64,000 nucleotides of DNA from Flavobacterium reichenbachii (GTDB taxonomy: Bacteria; Bacteroidota; Bacteroidia; Flavobacteriales; Flavobacteriaceae). The notes below the pieces were generated by a model that saw only the letters and a program-made list of their open reading frames with translations, did no database searches and had not been told where the DNA came from. Shown piece by piece: positions 8,475 to 16,817 of the stretch. The stretch spans positions 1 through 64,000 of the forward strand of contig NZ_MUHF01000014.1 in NCBI RefSeq assembly GCF_002217435.1, given 5' to 3'. Position 1 is the stretch's first letter; each line of letters opens with the position of its first letter. The position numbers and the translations under genes are program-made.

Positions 8475-9389
8475 TTAATTGAAGGATTGCCGAAACTTCA
8501 AAGGGCATATTCCGCTTTTGCTTTTGAATAACCTACTGAAACTCTGCGAATGCTCAAAACCCAATTCATATGCTATTTCTGAAATAGATAAATTGGTAGT
8601 AGATAATTTCTCTTTTGCTTTTTCAATAAGTTTGATTTGAATGTGTTGCTGTGCGTTTTGTCCTGTTATTGAACGCAACATATCACTCAAATAACTGGAC
8701 GACATATTCAGTTTATCAGCCAATAATTGCACTGTTGGAATGCCTTGTTGTATTGAGCTTGAGTTGTTAAAATAATTGTCTAAAATTTCTTCCAATTTTT
8801 GTAATAAGTCATTGTTTATTGCTTTTCGGGTAATAAATTGCCTTTTGTAAAAACGGTTGCAATAGTTAAGTAACAATTCAATTTGAGCTATTATTACATC
8901 TTGGCTAAAATCGTCTATTCTGCTTTTTAATTCTTCGTCAATTATATTGAAAATGGATAAAATGGTTTCTTTCTCTTTGTCCGATAAATGCAGAGCTTCA
9001 TTGACAGCATACGAAAAGAAGCCATATTCCTTTATTTTCTTTGCCAATGAATATGTCAAAAAGAAATCAGGATGAATAAGTAACAAGAAACCGCTTGCAG
9101 AATTTCCGCTTGGGCTTTCAAAAATTTGATTGGGCGAAGTAAACACCAAACCTCCTTCGCCAAAATCATAATAATTTTGTCCGTATTTTGCTTGACCGCA
9201 AAGTCCTGTTTTATAAGAAATCTTATAAAAATTCATTACCATCGCTTTTGGAAAATCTTCTGGCAGTTTTTTTATTTCATTAATATCAATAAAACTAACC
9301 ATCGGGTGTAAGGGCTTTTGTAGCCCAAATACCTGATGAAAGTCGCTTAATGATTCAAATTTATACAATGAATTTTCTTCTTTTTTCAT
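8475..9389 (-). CDS. AraC-family transcriptional regulator
   Basis: 304 residues. The C-terminal 100 or so residues carry the two AraC helix-turn-helix units: VQLLADKLNMSSSYLSDML and ISEIAYELGFEHSQSFSRLF, then KSKSGICPLKFR. The N-terminal part has a cupin-like ligand-sensing character (GEGGLVFTSPNQIFESP). Typically such proteins activate a neighbouring operon when a small molecule binds. It is the last gene of a three-gene minus-strand group after the NmrA-like and SDR genes (gaps 11 and 35 bases), so it probably controls them and itself. Confidence 0.92.
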   Translation of the reverse strand: MKKEENSLYKFESLSDFHQVFGLQKPLHPMVSFIDINEIKKLPEDFPKAMVMNFYKISYKTGLCGQAKYGQNYYDFGEGGLVFTSPNQIFESPSGNSASGFLLLIHPDFFLTYSLAKKIKEYGFFSYAVNEALHLSDKEKETILSIFNIIDEELKSRIDDFSQDVIIAQIELLLNYCNRFYKRQFITRKAINNDLLQKLEEILDNYFNNSSSIQQGIPTVQLLADKLNMSSSYLSDMLRSITGQNAQQHIQIKLIEKAKEKLSTTNLSISEIAYELGFEHSQSFSRLFKSKSGICPLKFRQSFN

Positions 9390-9424
9390 TTTTCAAATTT
9401 ACAAAATTTATAAGTAATAGGTTT

Positions 9425-10162
9425 TTACCAAGGACAATCCCCCGTTTCTGGATTGTGTTCTTCACTAATAAATTTTCCAGTTGGTCCATTTTCATCAATC
9501 ATTGCATATTTTGCTATTCTTGTACCTGCTTCTTGAACGGTTCCAGTGCCACGATGTCCATTAAAATCGGTAGCAACAAATCCAGGACAAACGGCATTTA
9601 CTTTAAATGGAGTATCTCGTAATTCATAAGCCAAATTGATAGTGTACATATTCAATGCTGCTTTTGATGCTGGATAAACTGCCGCCTTATGTGTATAATA
9701 TTTCCAAGTAGGATCGCAATGTAAAGTAAGTGAACATCCACTTGATGATACATTTACTATACGTGGTTGTGAAGATTTATGCAACATATCGATAAAGGCT
9801 TGTGTAACTCTTACTACACCATATAAATTGGTTTCAAATACCAGTTTGAATTGGTCAATACTAGCTTCCAAAGCAGCTTGAGGCCATCCACCGTTAATAC
9901 CTGCATTGTTGATAAGCACATCTAAAATTTCCGTTTTTTTACCAATTTCAATTCTTGCCGATTTTACTGAATCATCATTTGTAACATCCAATTGTATTAT
10001 TTCAACATGTATTAAACCATCGGCTTTAAGTTTTTCAACTGCTGTCAAGCCATTTTCTAAATTTCGACTGCCTAAAAAAACATAATAGCCATTTTGTAAT
10101 AGTTGTCTTGCTGTTTCGAAGCCAATGCTTTTGTTGGCTCCTGTTATTAATACTGTCCTCAT
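9425..10162 (-). CDS. SDR-family oxidoreductase (carbonyl-reductase-like)
   Basis: 245 residues. TGANKSIG is the nucleotide-binding motif, NNAGINGGWP the structural motif, and Tyr163/Lys167 (YPASK) the catalytic pair, preceded by Ser residues in NVSSSGCSL. CPGFVATDFNGHRG resembles carbonyl reductases that act with NADPH. The C-terminus (FISEEHNPETGDCPW) is the usual end of this subgroup. It is co-oriented with and 11 bases downstream of the NmrA-like gene, and 35 bases upstream of the AraC regulator. A role in reducing reactive carbonyls or quinones is plausible but unproven. Confidence 0.9.
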   Translation of the reverse strand: MRTVLITGANKSIGFETARQLLQNGYYVFLGSRNLENGLTAVEKLKADGLIHVEIIQLDVTNDDSVKSARIEIGKKTEILDVLINNAGINGGWPQAALEASIDQFKLVFETNLYGVVRVTQAFIDMLHKSSQPRIVNVSSSGCSLTLHCDPTWKYYTHKAAVYPASKAALNMYTINLAYELRDTPFKVNAVCPGFVATDFNGHRGTGTVQEAGTRIAKYAMIDENGPTGKFISEEHNPETGDCPW

Positions 10163-10173
10163 TTTATGTGTCT

Positions 10174-11076
10174 TTAACTGTTATATGCCAATGCAAAATC
10201 TTTAGCAAAATCTGTAAATTTTATTTTACCCATTATTGGTTTGTTGCGATAAAAGTCTTCAAACAACAAACCACTACGCTGACTTGCTTGCATTTCTACC
10301 ATTCCTTCGGCAATTTTCGTATTTACTCCCATATCCAGCATTCCTTTTAACATTTCTTCATCTGAAATTTCAATCCACTTCAAATCAGGGCTTCCGATAG
10401 CTTCTCCCAAAATTTTCACTAGTTCGTTGGGTGAAACTTCATCACTTGCTATATAACGCACTGTTCTTCCTTCAAAAGGCAATTCCATTTCTTCGGCAAT
10501 GGCATCAGCAATATCAAATGGCGACACCCAAGGTTCTTTTTTATTACCACCGTGATTTGAAATAATTGCACCTTTTTCTTTTATAGATTGCATCGACCTG
10601 AATAAATTGTTGTAAAAACCTGTTGGTCGCATAAATTTGATAGAAACATCATTTGGAATTTGTTGTAAAATGTTTTCCACATCATAATGAGCAGAAAGCG
10701 ATCCATAGCCACTAGCACTGTGAGCCCCCACACTACTTAAATGCACGATTTTTTTTACTCCAGAATTTTCAATGGCTTGTTTGTAATTGTTACCTATAAG
10801 ATGAAATCCAGCTAAAAAATCGACTTCTTTATCAAAAATATTGCCGATTCCTTCCCAAGCTTCCATCAAGTAAACTATATCAGCACCTTTGAAAGTTTCG
10901 GTTAGAAAACCGACATCATTCATAGTGCCAATAGCCGGTTTTGCACCCAATACTTCAATGTCATTTTGTCTTTCGGCTTTACTACTGATGACTGTTACTG
11001 AATGTCCATTTTGCACCAAAATTGGTGTAAGTGATTTTCCTATGTTCCCCAAAGAACCTGTAATTACTATTTTCAT
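10174..11076 (-). CDS. NmrA-like / NAD(P)H-binding protein
   Basis: 300 residues, atypical extended SDR. N-terminal motif TGSLGNIGKSL binds the dinucleotide. KKIVHLSSVGAHSASGYGS marks the central strand, and there is no classical YxxxK pair. This subgroup includes quinone oxidoreductase 2-type enzymes and NmrA-like redox sensors. First gene of a minus-strand group with an SDR and an AraC regulator. Upstream lies a cassette-type repeat (11211-11343). Enzyme or sensor role cannot be separated by sequence alone. Confidence 0.85.
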   Translation of the reverse strand: MKIVITGSLGNIGKSLTPILVQNGHSVTVISSKAERQNDIEVLGAKPAIGTMNDVGFLTETFKGADIVYLMEAWEGIGNIFDKEVDFLAGFHLIGNNYKQAIENSGVKKIVHLSSVGAHSASGYGSLSAHYDVENILQQIPNDVSIKFMRPTGFYNNLFRSMQSIKEKGAIISNHGGNKKEPWVSPFDIADAIAEEMELPFEGRTVRYIASDEVSPNELVKILGEAIGSPDLKWIEISDEEMLKGMLDMGVNTKIAEGMVEMQASQRSGLLFEDFYRNKPIMGKIKFTDFAKDFALAYNS

Positions 11077-11210
11077 ATTTCTGTTTTATTTTGTTGATAC
11101 AAAGGTCAGCAACAAGTAAAAAAGAGAAGTAACCTAATTGGGGAATTTCGTAACTGAAATGAGGATGTTGTCGAAATTGTCGAGTTTGCTGGGTGTGTCG
11201 TACCATTACC

Positions 11211-11343
11211 GCTAACGTTGAAGCATTGGCGTTGTGGCGGAAATAGAATTCCGTCAGCCGAATATAGTACAAAAGCTAAATAGTAGTACAAATGTTGAGC
11301 CTATATTCTTCAGCCGCCATAATGCCAATGCAATGTTAGTGGC
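11211..11343 (+). repeat. Cassette-boundary-type inverted repeat, site 2 (330-bp gap 11077-11406)
   Basis: Two 30-base arms, 11211-11240 and 11314-11343, are imperfect inverted copies. The left arm begins GCTAACGTTGAAGCATTGGC. The complement of the right arm begins GCCACTAACATTGCATTGGC. Both arms end at GTGGCGG / ATGGCGG on the loop side, with a 73-base loop. A further right-end motif (TTTTTGTTAGCGGTTCGGGC) lies at 11401-11420, at the end of the DUF4269 gene. This folded arrangement recalls integron attC sites, but no integrase is present in the window. No gene was found in the gap. Confidence 0.65.
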
Positions 11344-11406
11344 TGCCCGATTTTCTGTCACAAATGTTCAATAACTTCCGTCAGCCCCGACTTATCAAAG
11401 TTTTTG

Positions 11407-11955
11407 TTAGCGGTTCGGGCTTTTGTCCTCTGTTTCATATTTTAGTAGTTCAGTATAAGGATCGCCTGTCAATTCAAGTGCTATTGCAAATGCAGGTTCT
11501 GTCTTATGTCCTTGTCGTTTGAGTTCAATAATCTGCTGCCTGAATTTCTCTCCGTATTTGTTAAGTAAATAATTCTCAACTATTAAGTGTCTGTATGCAA
11601 ATTGTTGTCTTGTTGGAGTGCTTTGTCCAAAAATTTCAATTTCAAAATTATCTACAAAAAAGTTGGCTACAATAGAAAAATCAGATATGCTTTTTTGCTC
11701 CCTGATTGTAAAATTACCTTCGTTTCTAAAACTGTCGGTGATTGTTATTATAAATTCTTGTTTGTGGGCAAAACAGCATACAATATCAAGGTCGCTACTT
11801 TCAATGTCAATATCAATTGGTATTGTCCCGACAAGAATAGGGTCAAAATATTTGAGTTTTACTAAAATTTGATTGTTGGTCAAGGTAGAATACGCTTGTT
11901 GCTGTCGGTTGTTGCCACGTTGCAAATATTCTATGTTGTCAAAATTCATATCCAA
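11407..11955 (-). CDS. DUF4269 protein (nucleotidyltransferase-fold-like)
   Basis: 182 residues. The family pattern is clear: YLQRGNNRQQQAY at the start, DPILVGTIPIDIDIESSDLD in the middle, VNNFF-type and IEIFGQSTPT segments, and KTEPAFAIALELTGDPYTELL at the end. The GT...DLD part looks like the glycine-plus-aspartate site of nucleotidyltransferases. Function unknown. 13 bases after the HxlR regulator on the same strand, so probably co-transcribed. Its 3' end lies within a cassette-type repeat motif, which suggests it travels as a mobile single-gene unit. Confidence 0.82.
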   Translation of the reverse strand: MDMNFDNIEYLQRGNNRQQQAYSTLTNNQILVKLKYFDPILVGTIPIDIDIESSDLDIVCCFAHKQEFIITITDSFRNEGNFTIREQKSISDFSIVANFFVDNFEIEIFGQSTPTRQQFAYRHLIVENYLLNKYGEKFRQQIIELKRQGHKTEPAFAIALELTGDPYTELLKYETEDKSPNR

Positions 11956-11968
11956 TTACACTTTTTTT

Positions 11969-12304
11969 TCATTTCTCAATTTGTTTATCTCCCCAATCTT
12001 TAAGATAACTGATAAAAGGAATAAGTTCTTGCCCTACTTCTGTCAATTTGTATTCTACTTTTGGAGGTACTTCGTGATATACTTTTCTGTTAATCAAGTT
12101 ATCGCTTTCCAATTCTTTTAGAGTTTGTGTCAGCATTTTGGTGGTAATATCTGGCATTGTTCTACTTAATTCCCCATAACGCAAGATGGTATGCTCGTGT
12201 AAATACCACAAAATTCTGCCTTTGTATTTGCCTCCAATACGTTTAAAAGCGAAATCAACTGAACAAGTTGTTTCTTCTGGACAAATTTTTTCCTTCTTTT
12301 TCAT
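11969..12304 (-). CDS. HxlR-family winged-helix regulator
   Basis: 111 residues, typical length. CSVDFAFKRIGGKYKGRILWYL is the family opening (Cys plus the GGKWK-like motif). RYGELSRTMPDITTKMLTQTL is the recognition helix region and VEYKLTEVGQEL the wing. Such regulators often repress a divergent oxidoreductase gene and respond to electrophiles or oxidants through Cys; here two Cys lie near the N-terminus (Cys8, Cys14). It is divergent from the quinone-reductase-like gene, with a 121-base spacer holding a candidate operator. Confidence 0.92.
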   Translation of the reverse strand: MKKKEKICPEETTCSVDFAFKRIGGKYKGRILWYLHEHTILRYGELSRTMPDITTKMLTQTLKELESDNLINRKVYHEVPPKVEYKLTEVGQELIPFISYLKDWGDKQIEK

Positions 12305-12340
12305 TTTTTAATTAATTGATAATCAGTAATACATTATTTT

Positions 12341-12400
12341 TGGTACGTATCATACATTAAAGTACATACTTGCCACAAAGATATATATAATTTAATTTTG
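12341..12400 (+). promoter_or_regulatory. Promoter and candidate HxlR operator for the 12426 gene
   Basis: TTG at 12370-12372 and TAATTTTG at 12393-12400 are 20 bases apart and match the Bacteroidota -33/-7 promoter (TTG, TANNTTTG). Just upstream, GGTACGTATC at 12342 and AAAGTACATAC at 12359 form two related GTAC half-sites that a dimeric HxlR protein could bind, overlapping the -33 element. The operator role is inferred from position. Confidence 0.55.
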
Positions 12401-12425
12401 CTGCTCACTATAATAACAAATAAAA

Positions 12426-13463
12426 ATGAATTCAAGTTTAGAAATAAAAAAAGACAGACCTACTGTTATGAAAGCAGTTAGGCAACATGAATATGGCACA
12501 CCTGAAGTACTTCGTTATGAAGATGCACCGATTCCTAAAGTAAAAAAAGGAGAAGTATTAGTAAAAGTAAAAGCCATAGGACTAAATCCGCCTGACTGGT
12601 ATTTACGAGATGGCTATAAAATGTTACCTCCTGAATGGCAACCTATAGTAGCATTTCCTATTATTCTTGGTACAGATATTTCGGGAGTAATTGTTGAAGT
12701 CGGTGAAGATGTAAATCAATTTTATATCGGTGATGAAGTGTATGCAATGGTTCGGTTTCCAAGCTATGGACCGAGTCAAGCGTATGCTGAATATGTGAAT
12801 GTGGCGGTTAATGAAATAGCTATTAAACCCAAAAATATTGATTTTATTCAAGCTGCTGCTGCACCAATGTCATTACTTACTGCTTGGCAATTTATGATTG
12901 ACCTTGGGCATAACGAACCAAATCCCTTACAACCTAACAAACACGAACCAGTTTCTCTCTCTGGAAAGAGAATTCTTGTAAATGGCGCAGGTGGAGGTGT
13001 AGGTCATTTTGCAGTACAATTGGCAAAATGGAAAGGAGCTTATGTTATTGCAGTAGCATCAGGTAAACAAGAAAAATTATTACGTGAGCTTGGTGCTGAT
13101 GAATTTATCGACTACACTAAAGATGCAGCTGAAAACATAGTTTCTGATATTGATTTAGTAGTCGATTCTGTTGGAGGCTCAACTACAGGTCGCTTCTTAA
13201 AAACACTTAAAAAAGGAGGTGCCTTATTTCCAATTTTTCCTTTGGGTTTTTCTGGTGCAGATGAAGCCGAAAAATTAGGTGTTACCGTATCTGCAACGCA
13301 AGTAAGGTCAAGCGGCTCACAGCTTTCAGAACTTGCTGATTTGCTAGATAATGGCACAATTAAAGTTGTTATTGATAGTGTCTTTCCGTTAGCAGAAGCT
13401 CGTAAAGCACACGAAAGAGCCGCAAAAGGACATATTCAAGGAAAAATAGCACTTACTGTTTAA
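12426..13463 (+). CDS. NADP-dependent medium-chain oxidoreductase (quinone-reductase-like)
   Basis: 345 residues, zinc-free MDR family. An N-terminal GroES-like domain (YGTPEVLRYEDAPIP, GLNPPDWYLRDG, GTDISGVIVEVGEDV) is followed by a Rossmann domain with NGAGGGVGHFAVQLAKWKGA. The Cys and His zinc ligands of alcohol dehydrogenases are missing, so reduction of quinones or enones with NADPH is likely. An alternative ATG at codon 15 (MKAVRQHEYG) is the more usual family start. The longer start is kept because it sits well after the promoter. Divergent from the HxlR regulator and followed after 15 bases by an NTF2-like gene. Confidence 0.9.
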   Translation: MNSSLEIKKDRPTVMKAVRQHEYGTPEVLRYEDAPIPKVKKGEVLVKVKAIGLNPPDWYLRDGYKMLPPEWQPIVAFPIILGTDISGVIVEVGEDVNQFYIGDEVYAMVRFPSYGPSQAYAEYVNVAVNEIAIKPKNIDFIQAAAAPMSLLTAWQFMIDLGHNEPNPLQPNKHEPVSLSGKRILVNGAGGGVGHFAVQLAKWKGAYVIAVASGKQEKLLRELGADEFIDYTKDAAENIVSDIDLVVDSVGGSTTGRFLKTLKKGGALFPIFPLGFSGADEAEKLGVTVSATQVRSSGSQLSELADLLDNGTIKVVIDSVFPLAEARKAHERAAKGHIQGKIALTV

Positions 13464-13478
13464 GTAAAATATTTAGAT

Positions 13479-13916
13479 ATGAATATAAAAAATTTAGAAG
13501 ACAGAATTGCTCTAAAAGAACTTGTTGATAAAATTTCAATTCTTGGAGATAAAAAAGATTTTAAAAATCAAGTGCAATTATTTTCAGAAAATGCCATTTC
13601 CGAAACCATAGAGGCAGGAAAAACAATTTTAAAACTGGAGGGAAGAAAAGAAATGGTACAAGCATTTGAGAATTTTCTTCAAAATATTGAAACTGTTTAT
13701 CATTTCAATGGTCAGCAGGTAGTTACAATAGATGGAGATAACGCTGTAGGGAAATGCTATTGTTTAATTACACTAATAGGAAATGAGAATGAAAAAAAAA
13801 TAAAAACTACTATCGGTGCAACCTACGAAGATGAGTACATTCGTAAAAATAATAAATGGTTGGTTGCGAAAAGAGTAGGTTATTTTGAATGGCAGAATAA
13901 GATTGAAATCAATTGA
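13479..13916 (+). CDS. SnoaL-like / NTF2-fold protein
   Basis: 145 residues. The opening DRIALKELVDKISILGDKKD and the central EGRKEMVQAFENFL, then YHFNGQQVVTIDGDNAVGKC, follow the SnoaL-like NTF2 fold: an N-terminal helix pair and a curved sheet. Members are small-molecule isomerases, hydrolases or binding proteins. The specific reaction is unknown. It lies 15 bases after the oxidoreductase gene, so it is probably regulated with it by HxlR. Confidence 0.85.
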   Translation: MNIKNLEDRIALKELVDKISILGDKKDFKNQVQLFSENAISETIEAGKTILKLEGRKEMVQAFENFLQNIETVYHFNGQQVVTIDGDNAVGKCYCLITLIGNENEKKIKTTIGATYEDEYIRKNNKWLVAKRVGYFEWQNKIEIN

Positions 13917-13935
13917 TAAGATGTGAATACATACC

Positions 13936-13970
13936 ATAAGTGCTGTCGAATATAGATAGCACTTATTTTT
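13936..13970 (+). terminator. Rho-independent terminator after the NTF2-like gene
   Basis: Stem ATAAGTGCT (13936-13944) with AGCACTTAT (13958-13966), 13-base loop, then a T run. It lies 20 bases after the stop codon. Confidence 0.75.
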
Positions 13971-14097
13971 ATGCAGAGTCAATAGTATCCTGCTACATTG
14001 CCTTTTGTGATTTTAGCATAACAGCTCATCCAAAGCCTGCATTAATTTCCCGACATTTTGATCGTGAATTTATTGTATAGTGTTAACTGTTTCATGG

Positions 14098-14140
14098 AAG
14101 GGCCAATTCGTACTTAATTTAAGTCATTGGCCCTTTTTTT
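14098..14140 (+). terminator. Hairpin with T run at the left edge of repeat copy 2
   Basis: AAGGGCCAAT (14098-14107) pairs perfectly with ATTGGCCCTT (14126-14135), followed by TTTTT. No plus-strand gene ends just before it. It lies at the 3' end of the minus-strand start-less frame and overlaps its last codons. Confidence 0.55.
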
Positions 14141-14659
14141 ATTGCCCTGTGCGCTTTGATGCGACTCATTTCTGGCCAGTTCAGATTCTTTTAGTTCCTC
14201 ACGGTCAAGCTGCCCAATTTCGAATTCCTTCCTTACAGCATTATCCTCTTCGGGCGCTATGGTTTGAAATTTGCCACTTTTATCCTCATGTTCTTTAGTA
14301 TCAATATCCGTATGAGACCCCTTTGAAGGGTCATTCTCTATAAGGTCCTTTTCTATGTCCTTCCCGGTTATGTCTTTGGGGCCGCTTTGGGGTTCCTTAT
14401 AAGGGTTCTGCGGGTCATAGGGGTTTGCTGTTTTTGGCTGCGGGTTTTGGGTCTTTGGTTTGGTTTTGGGAATTACGGTGGTGCTTGTCGTAATTTTTTG
14501 TTGTATCGGAATTTTCCATTTTATTTTTTTAATTAAATTATTGCTGTTGTTTTTTTTAAAGGGGTGTGGTGGTATAGGCTGGGTAGTATGGGTGTGCTTG
14601 TCCTGCGTTTGTGCTTTGTGATTTATTATCAGGCTTGTATGTAATATAATTTTTAGGGT
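14114..14659 (-). pseudogene. Start-less charged reading frame, copy 2 (longest)
   Basis: On the minus strand 181 codons are open, ending at a TAA at 14114-14116, with no ATG, GTG or TTG in the frame. The N-terminal third is His/Thr/Pro/Gln-rich (HTHTTQPIPPHPFKKNN). The rest matches copy 1: ITTSTTVIPKTK, NPYDPQNPYKEPQSGPKDIT, GKDIEKDLIENDPSKGS, TIAPEEDNAVRKEFEIGQL. The upper end is a stop codon about 15 bases before the REP-like palindrome at 14674. A 181-codon AT-rich frame without stops, matching a second copy by amino acid, is unlikely by chance. Function unknown; no family recognised. Confidence 0.5.
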
Positions 14660-14673
14660 TTATATAATTTTTT

Positions 14674-14751
14674 GGAGCTTTTTCCCGCTATCCGTTCCAA
14701 TCTTTTGTGCCGAACCCCGGCACAAAAGGATTTCCACTGCTATCGGGGCTA
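14674..14751. repeat. REP-like palindrome, copy 2
   Basis: 78 bases: flank GGAGCTTTTTCCCGCTATCC, hairpin TTTTGTGCCG / CGGCACAAAA with loop AACCC, flank CCACTGCTATCGGGGCTA. It ends the long repeat. The 348 bases from 14752 to the PAP2 gene at 15100 are AT-rich and hold no recognisable gene; they should contain that gene's promoter. Confidence 0.85.
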
Positions 14752-15099
14752 AAAAGCTGAATCCATGTTTTATGTTTCGGCGTAGTTTTTCAATAATAAT
14801 TTCATAAGCCGCTGACAAAACTTTTATCTTTAATCCTTTCCCTTTTTATAATTTCTTGAACGAAATTATTTTGGCCAGTCTTTGGCAAATTTTATCGATG
14901 CTTTTTTAGATATAATATGTTAAAATAAATTTCAACACTACAAATACAGAATTTCTTCAGATTTCATCTTCAACTTTGCCTTATAATTAATCTTTAAGAT
15001 AAAAACCTATCACTTAATTTAATCTGTTTTCTATGGGGAAAAACTACGTTTATTTTTTATTTCAACAGGCGTAATTAGTAATTTCTAATCTTTTCTAAA

Positions 15100-15858
15100 A
15101 TGTTAAAAACCTTCCTCTTATTCCTTTTTGGTATGACTTCGATTTATGCACAAAACACAATAAGTGATACAATTGCTGTACAAGATACCCTGCCCAATTT
15201 AAAATTTAATTACAAACAATTAATCATTCCCGGGGTTCTTTTGGGATATGGATTTATTGGTTTGGAAAGTGATCAGCTTAAGAGTTATAATTCAGAAATT
15301 AAGGAAGAAGTAAATGAGGATATTGATCATAAAGTTTCAATTGATGATTTTTCTCAGTGGGCACCTGCAGCTTCTGTTTATGCACTTAATGCTTTTGGCT
15401 TAAAAGGGAAAAATAACCTAAAAGACCGCTCTATTATTTTGGCCAGTTCTTATTTGATGATGAGCGTGTCGGTATTTGCCCTGAAAAATATTACTAAAGT
15501 TGAAAGACCGGACGGATCTTCTAATAATTCATTTCCATCAGGGCACACGGCCACTGCTTTTGCGGGAGCCGAATTTATGTATCAGGAATACAAGGACCAA
15601 TCCATTTGGTACGGAATTGCAGGATACGCAGTAGCTACAGGAACGGGACTTTTTAGAATGTATAATGACAGGCACTGGCTTACAGATGTAGTGGCGGGCG
15701 CAGGTATAGGAATATTAAGCACAAAAGCTGCGTATTGGATTTATCCTTATCTGCAGAATAAGGTCTTTAAATCCTCAAAAGAAAATAAAACCACATCGAT
15801 GATTATGCCTTTTTATAACGGAAAAGAACTGGGATGCAGTTTCGTAAGGCAATTTTAA
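15100..15858 (+). CDS. PAP2-family phosphatase (lipid phosphate phosphatase-like), paralog A
   Basis: 252 residues with a signal peptide (about 1-18, ending IYAQN). The three PAP2 motifs are complete: KNITKVERP (KX6RP), SFPSGH, and RMYNDRHWLTD (RX5HX3D). Several hydrophobic segments follow the family pattern. These enzymes remove phosphate from lipids such as phosphatidate, undecaprenyl diphosphate or lipid A at the periplasmic face. A close paralog lies at 23330-24094 on the other strand, sharing long stretches such as SSNNSFPSGHTA. Between them lie lipid-kinase, LtaS-like and two-component genes, pointing to envelope-lipid turnover. Exact substrate unknown. Confidence 0.9.
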   Translation: MLKTFLLFLFGMTSIYAQNTISDTIAVQDTLPNLKFNYKQLIIPGVLLGYGFIGLESDQLKSYNSEIKEEVNEDIDHKVSIDDFSQWAPAASVYALNAFGLKGKNNLKDRSIILASSYLMMSVSVFALKNITKVERPDGSSNNSFPSGHTATAFAGAEFMYQEYKDQSIWYGIAGYAVATGTGLFRMYNDRHWLTDVVAGAGIGILSTKAAYWIYPYLQNKVFKSSKENKTTSMIMPFYNGKELGCSFVRQF

Positions 15859-15891
15859 AGCAGTAAATAATTTAGGAACTACAAAATTAAT

Positions 15892-15926
15892 TTCCATAGA
15901 CAGATTATGTAAGTCTCTCTATGGAA
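15892..15926. terminator. Hairpin between convergent PAP2 and lipid-kinase genes
   Basis: TTCCATAGA (15892-15900) pairs with TCTATGGAA (15918-15926). It is flanked by AT-rich tracts on both sides, so it could stop transcription from both directions. Confidence 0.5.
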
Positions 15927-15935
15927 TTTATGTTT

Positions 15936-16817
15936 TTATAAAACAAGAACCTGCAAAGCGCCCGGAAGTATGCTTACTTTTATTTTATTTGTTTTTAAAT
16001 TATACCTTTCTCCGTCAATTTGGGCATCAATGAAGATTTTGGAAGGCATTTCGATTTGAATATTCTTTACTAAAAAGTGTCTTGCCTTTTCAAATTTTTC
16101 AATTGAATTTCGAAGCACATGATAACCCAGCATAATTTTTTCTGGAAAGGACAATTTCGGTATAATAATCATATCAAGTAATCCGTCGTGAAGACTTGCT
16201 TTTGGGGTTAGGCTCATATTATAACCCATTTCGTTTGAGTTGGATATGAATAACATCAAAGGATCTGTTTCCACAATCTGATCGTTATAATGTACAATGG
16301 TTTTTTGGGGTTTAAATTCTAAGCTGGAAGATAATGCAGCCTTGATATAAGCGGGAAGTGTTCTTTTTCCTGCTCTCTCATATTTCTTGATAATCATGGC
16401 ATCAATACCAATGCCCATATTGCTGAAAAAGTATTTGTGATTCAATTGCCCAACATCCATGGCTGTTGAATTTCCTTTTTTTATAATAGCAATCGCTTTG
16501 TCAAAATTTCTGGGAATATTCAAGTTAGAGGCGAGTCCGTTTCCTGAACCTACGGGAATAATCCCTAACTTAATTGAAGTTCCCACAAGGCATGAAGCTA
16601 CTTCATTGATGGTTCCGTCCCCACCGCAAGCAATTATATAATCGGGATTTCTAGTAATAGCAGCTTTTGTGAGTACTATGGCATGCTTTTTCTGGTTGGT
16701 GTAATCAACTTGAATTTTATACTCCTCTTTTGAAAATTGACTTAAAATATAGGAAGCAGAAAGGTTGTGTTTGCCGCTTCCCGATATTGGATTGATTATA
16801 AAATGAATATAAATCAT
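15936..16817 (-). CDS. Diacylglycerol-kinase-family lipid kinase (YegS/DagK-like)
   Basis: 293 residues, full family length. INPISGSGK near the start is the first nucleotide-binding loop. CGGDGTINEV (about residue 62) is the catalytic GGDGT motif, followed by LGIIPVGSGNGLASNL. Acts at the cytoplasmic face, phosphorylating diacylglycerol or a related lipid with ATP. Its start codon overlaps the stop of the upstream LtaS-like gene (TAATG type), so translation is probably coupled. This would let it recycle the diacylglycerol that LtaS-type enzymes release. Confidence 0.9.
   Translation of the reverse strand: MIYIHFIINPISGSGKHNLSASYILSQFSKEEYKIQVDYTNQKKHAIVLTKAAITRNPDYIIACGGDGTINEVASCLVGTSIKLGIIPVGSGNGLASNLNIPRNFDKAIAIIKKGNSTAMDVGQLNHKYFFSNMGIGIDAMIIKKYERAGKRTLPAYIKAALSSSLEFKPQKTIVHYNDQIVETDPLMLFISNSNEMGYNMSLTPKASLHDGLLDMIIIPKLSFPEKIMLGYHVLRNSIEKFEKARHFLVKNIQIEMPSKIFIDAQIDGERYNLKTNKIKVSILPGALQVLVL

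Noticed and set aside
14080..14298. Plus-strand frame in repeat copy 2
   Set aside because: Runs antisense to the conserved charged frame and has no counterpart conserved in the other copies.
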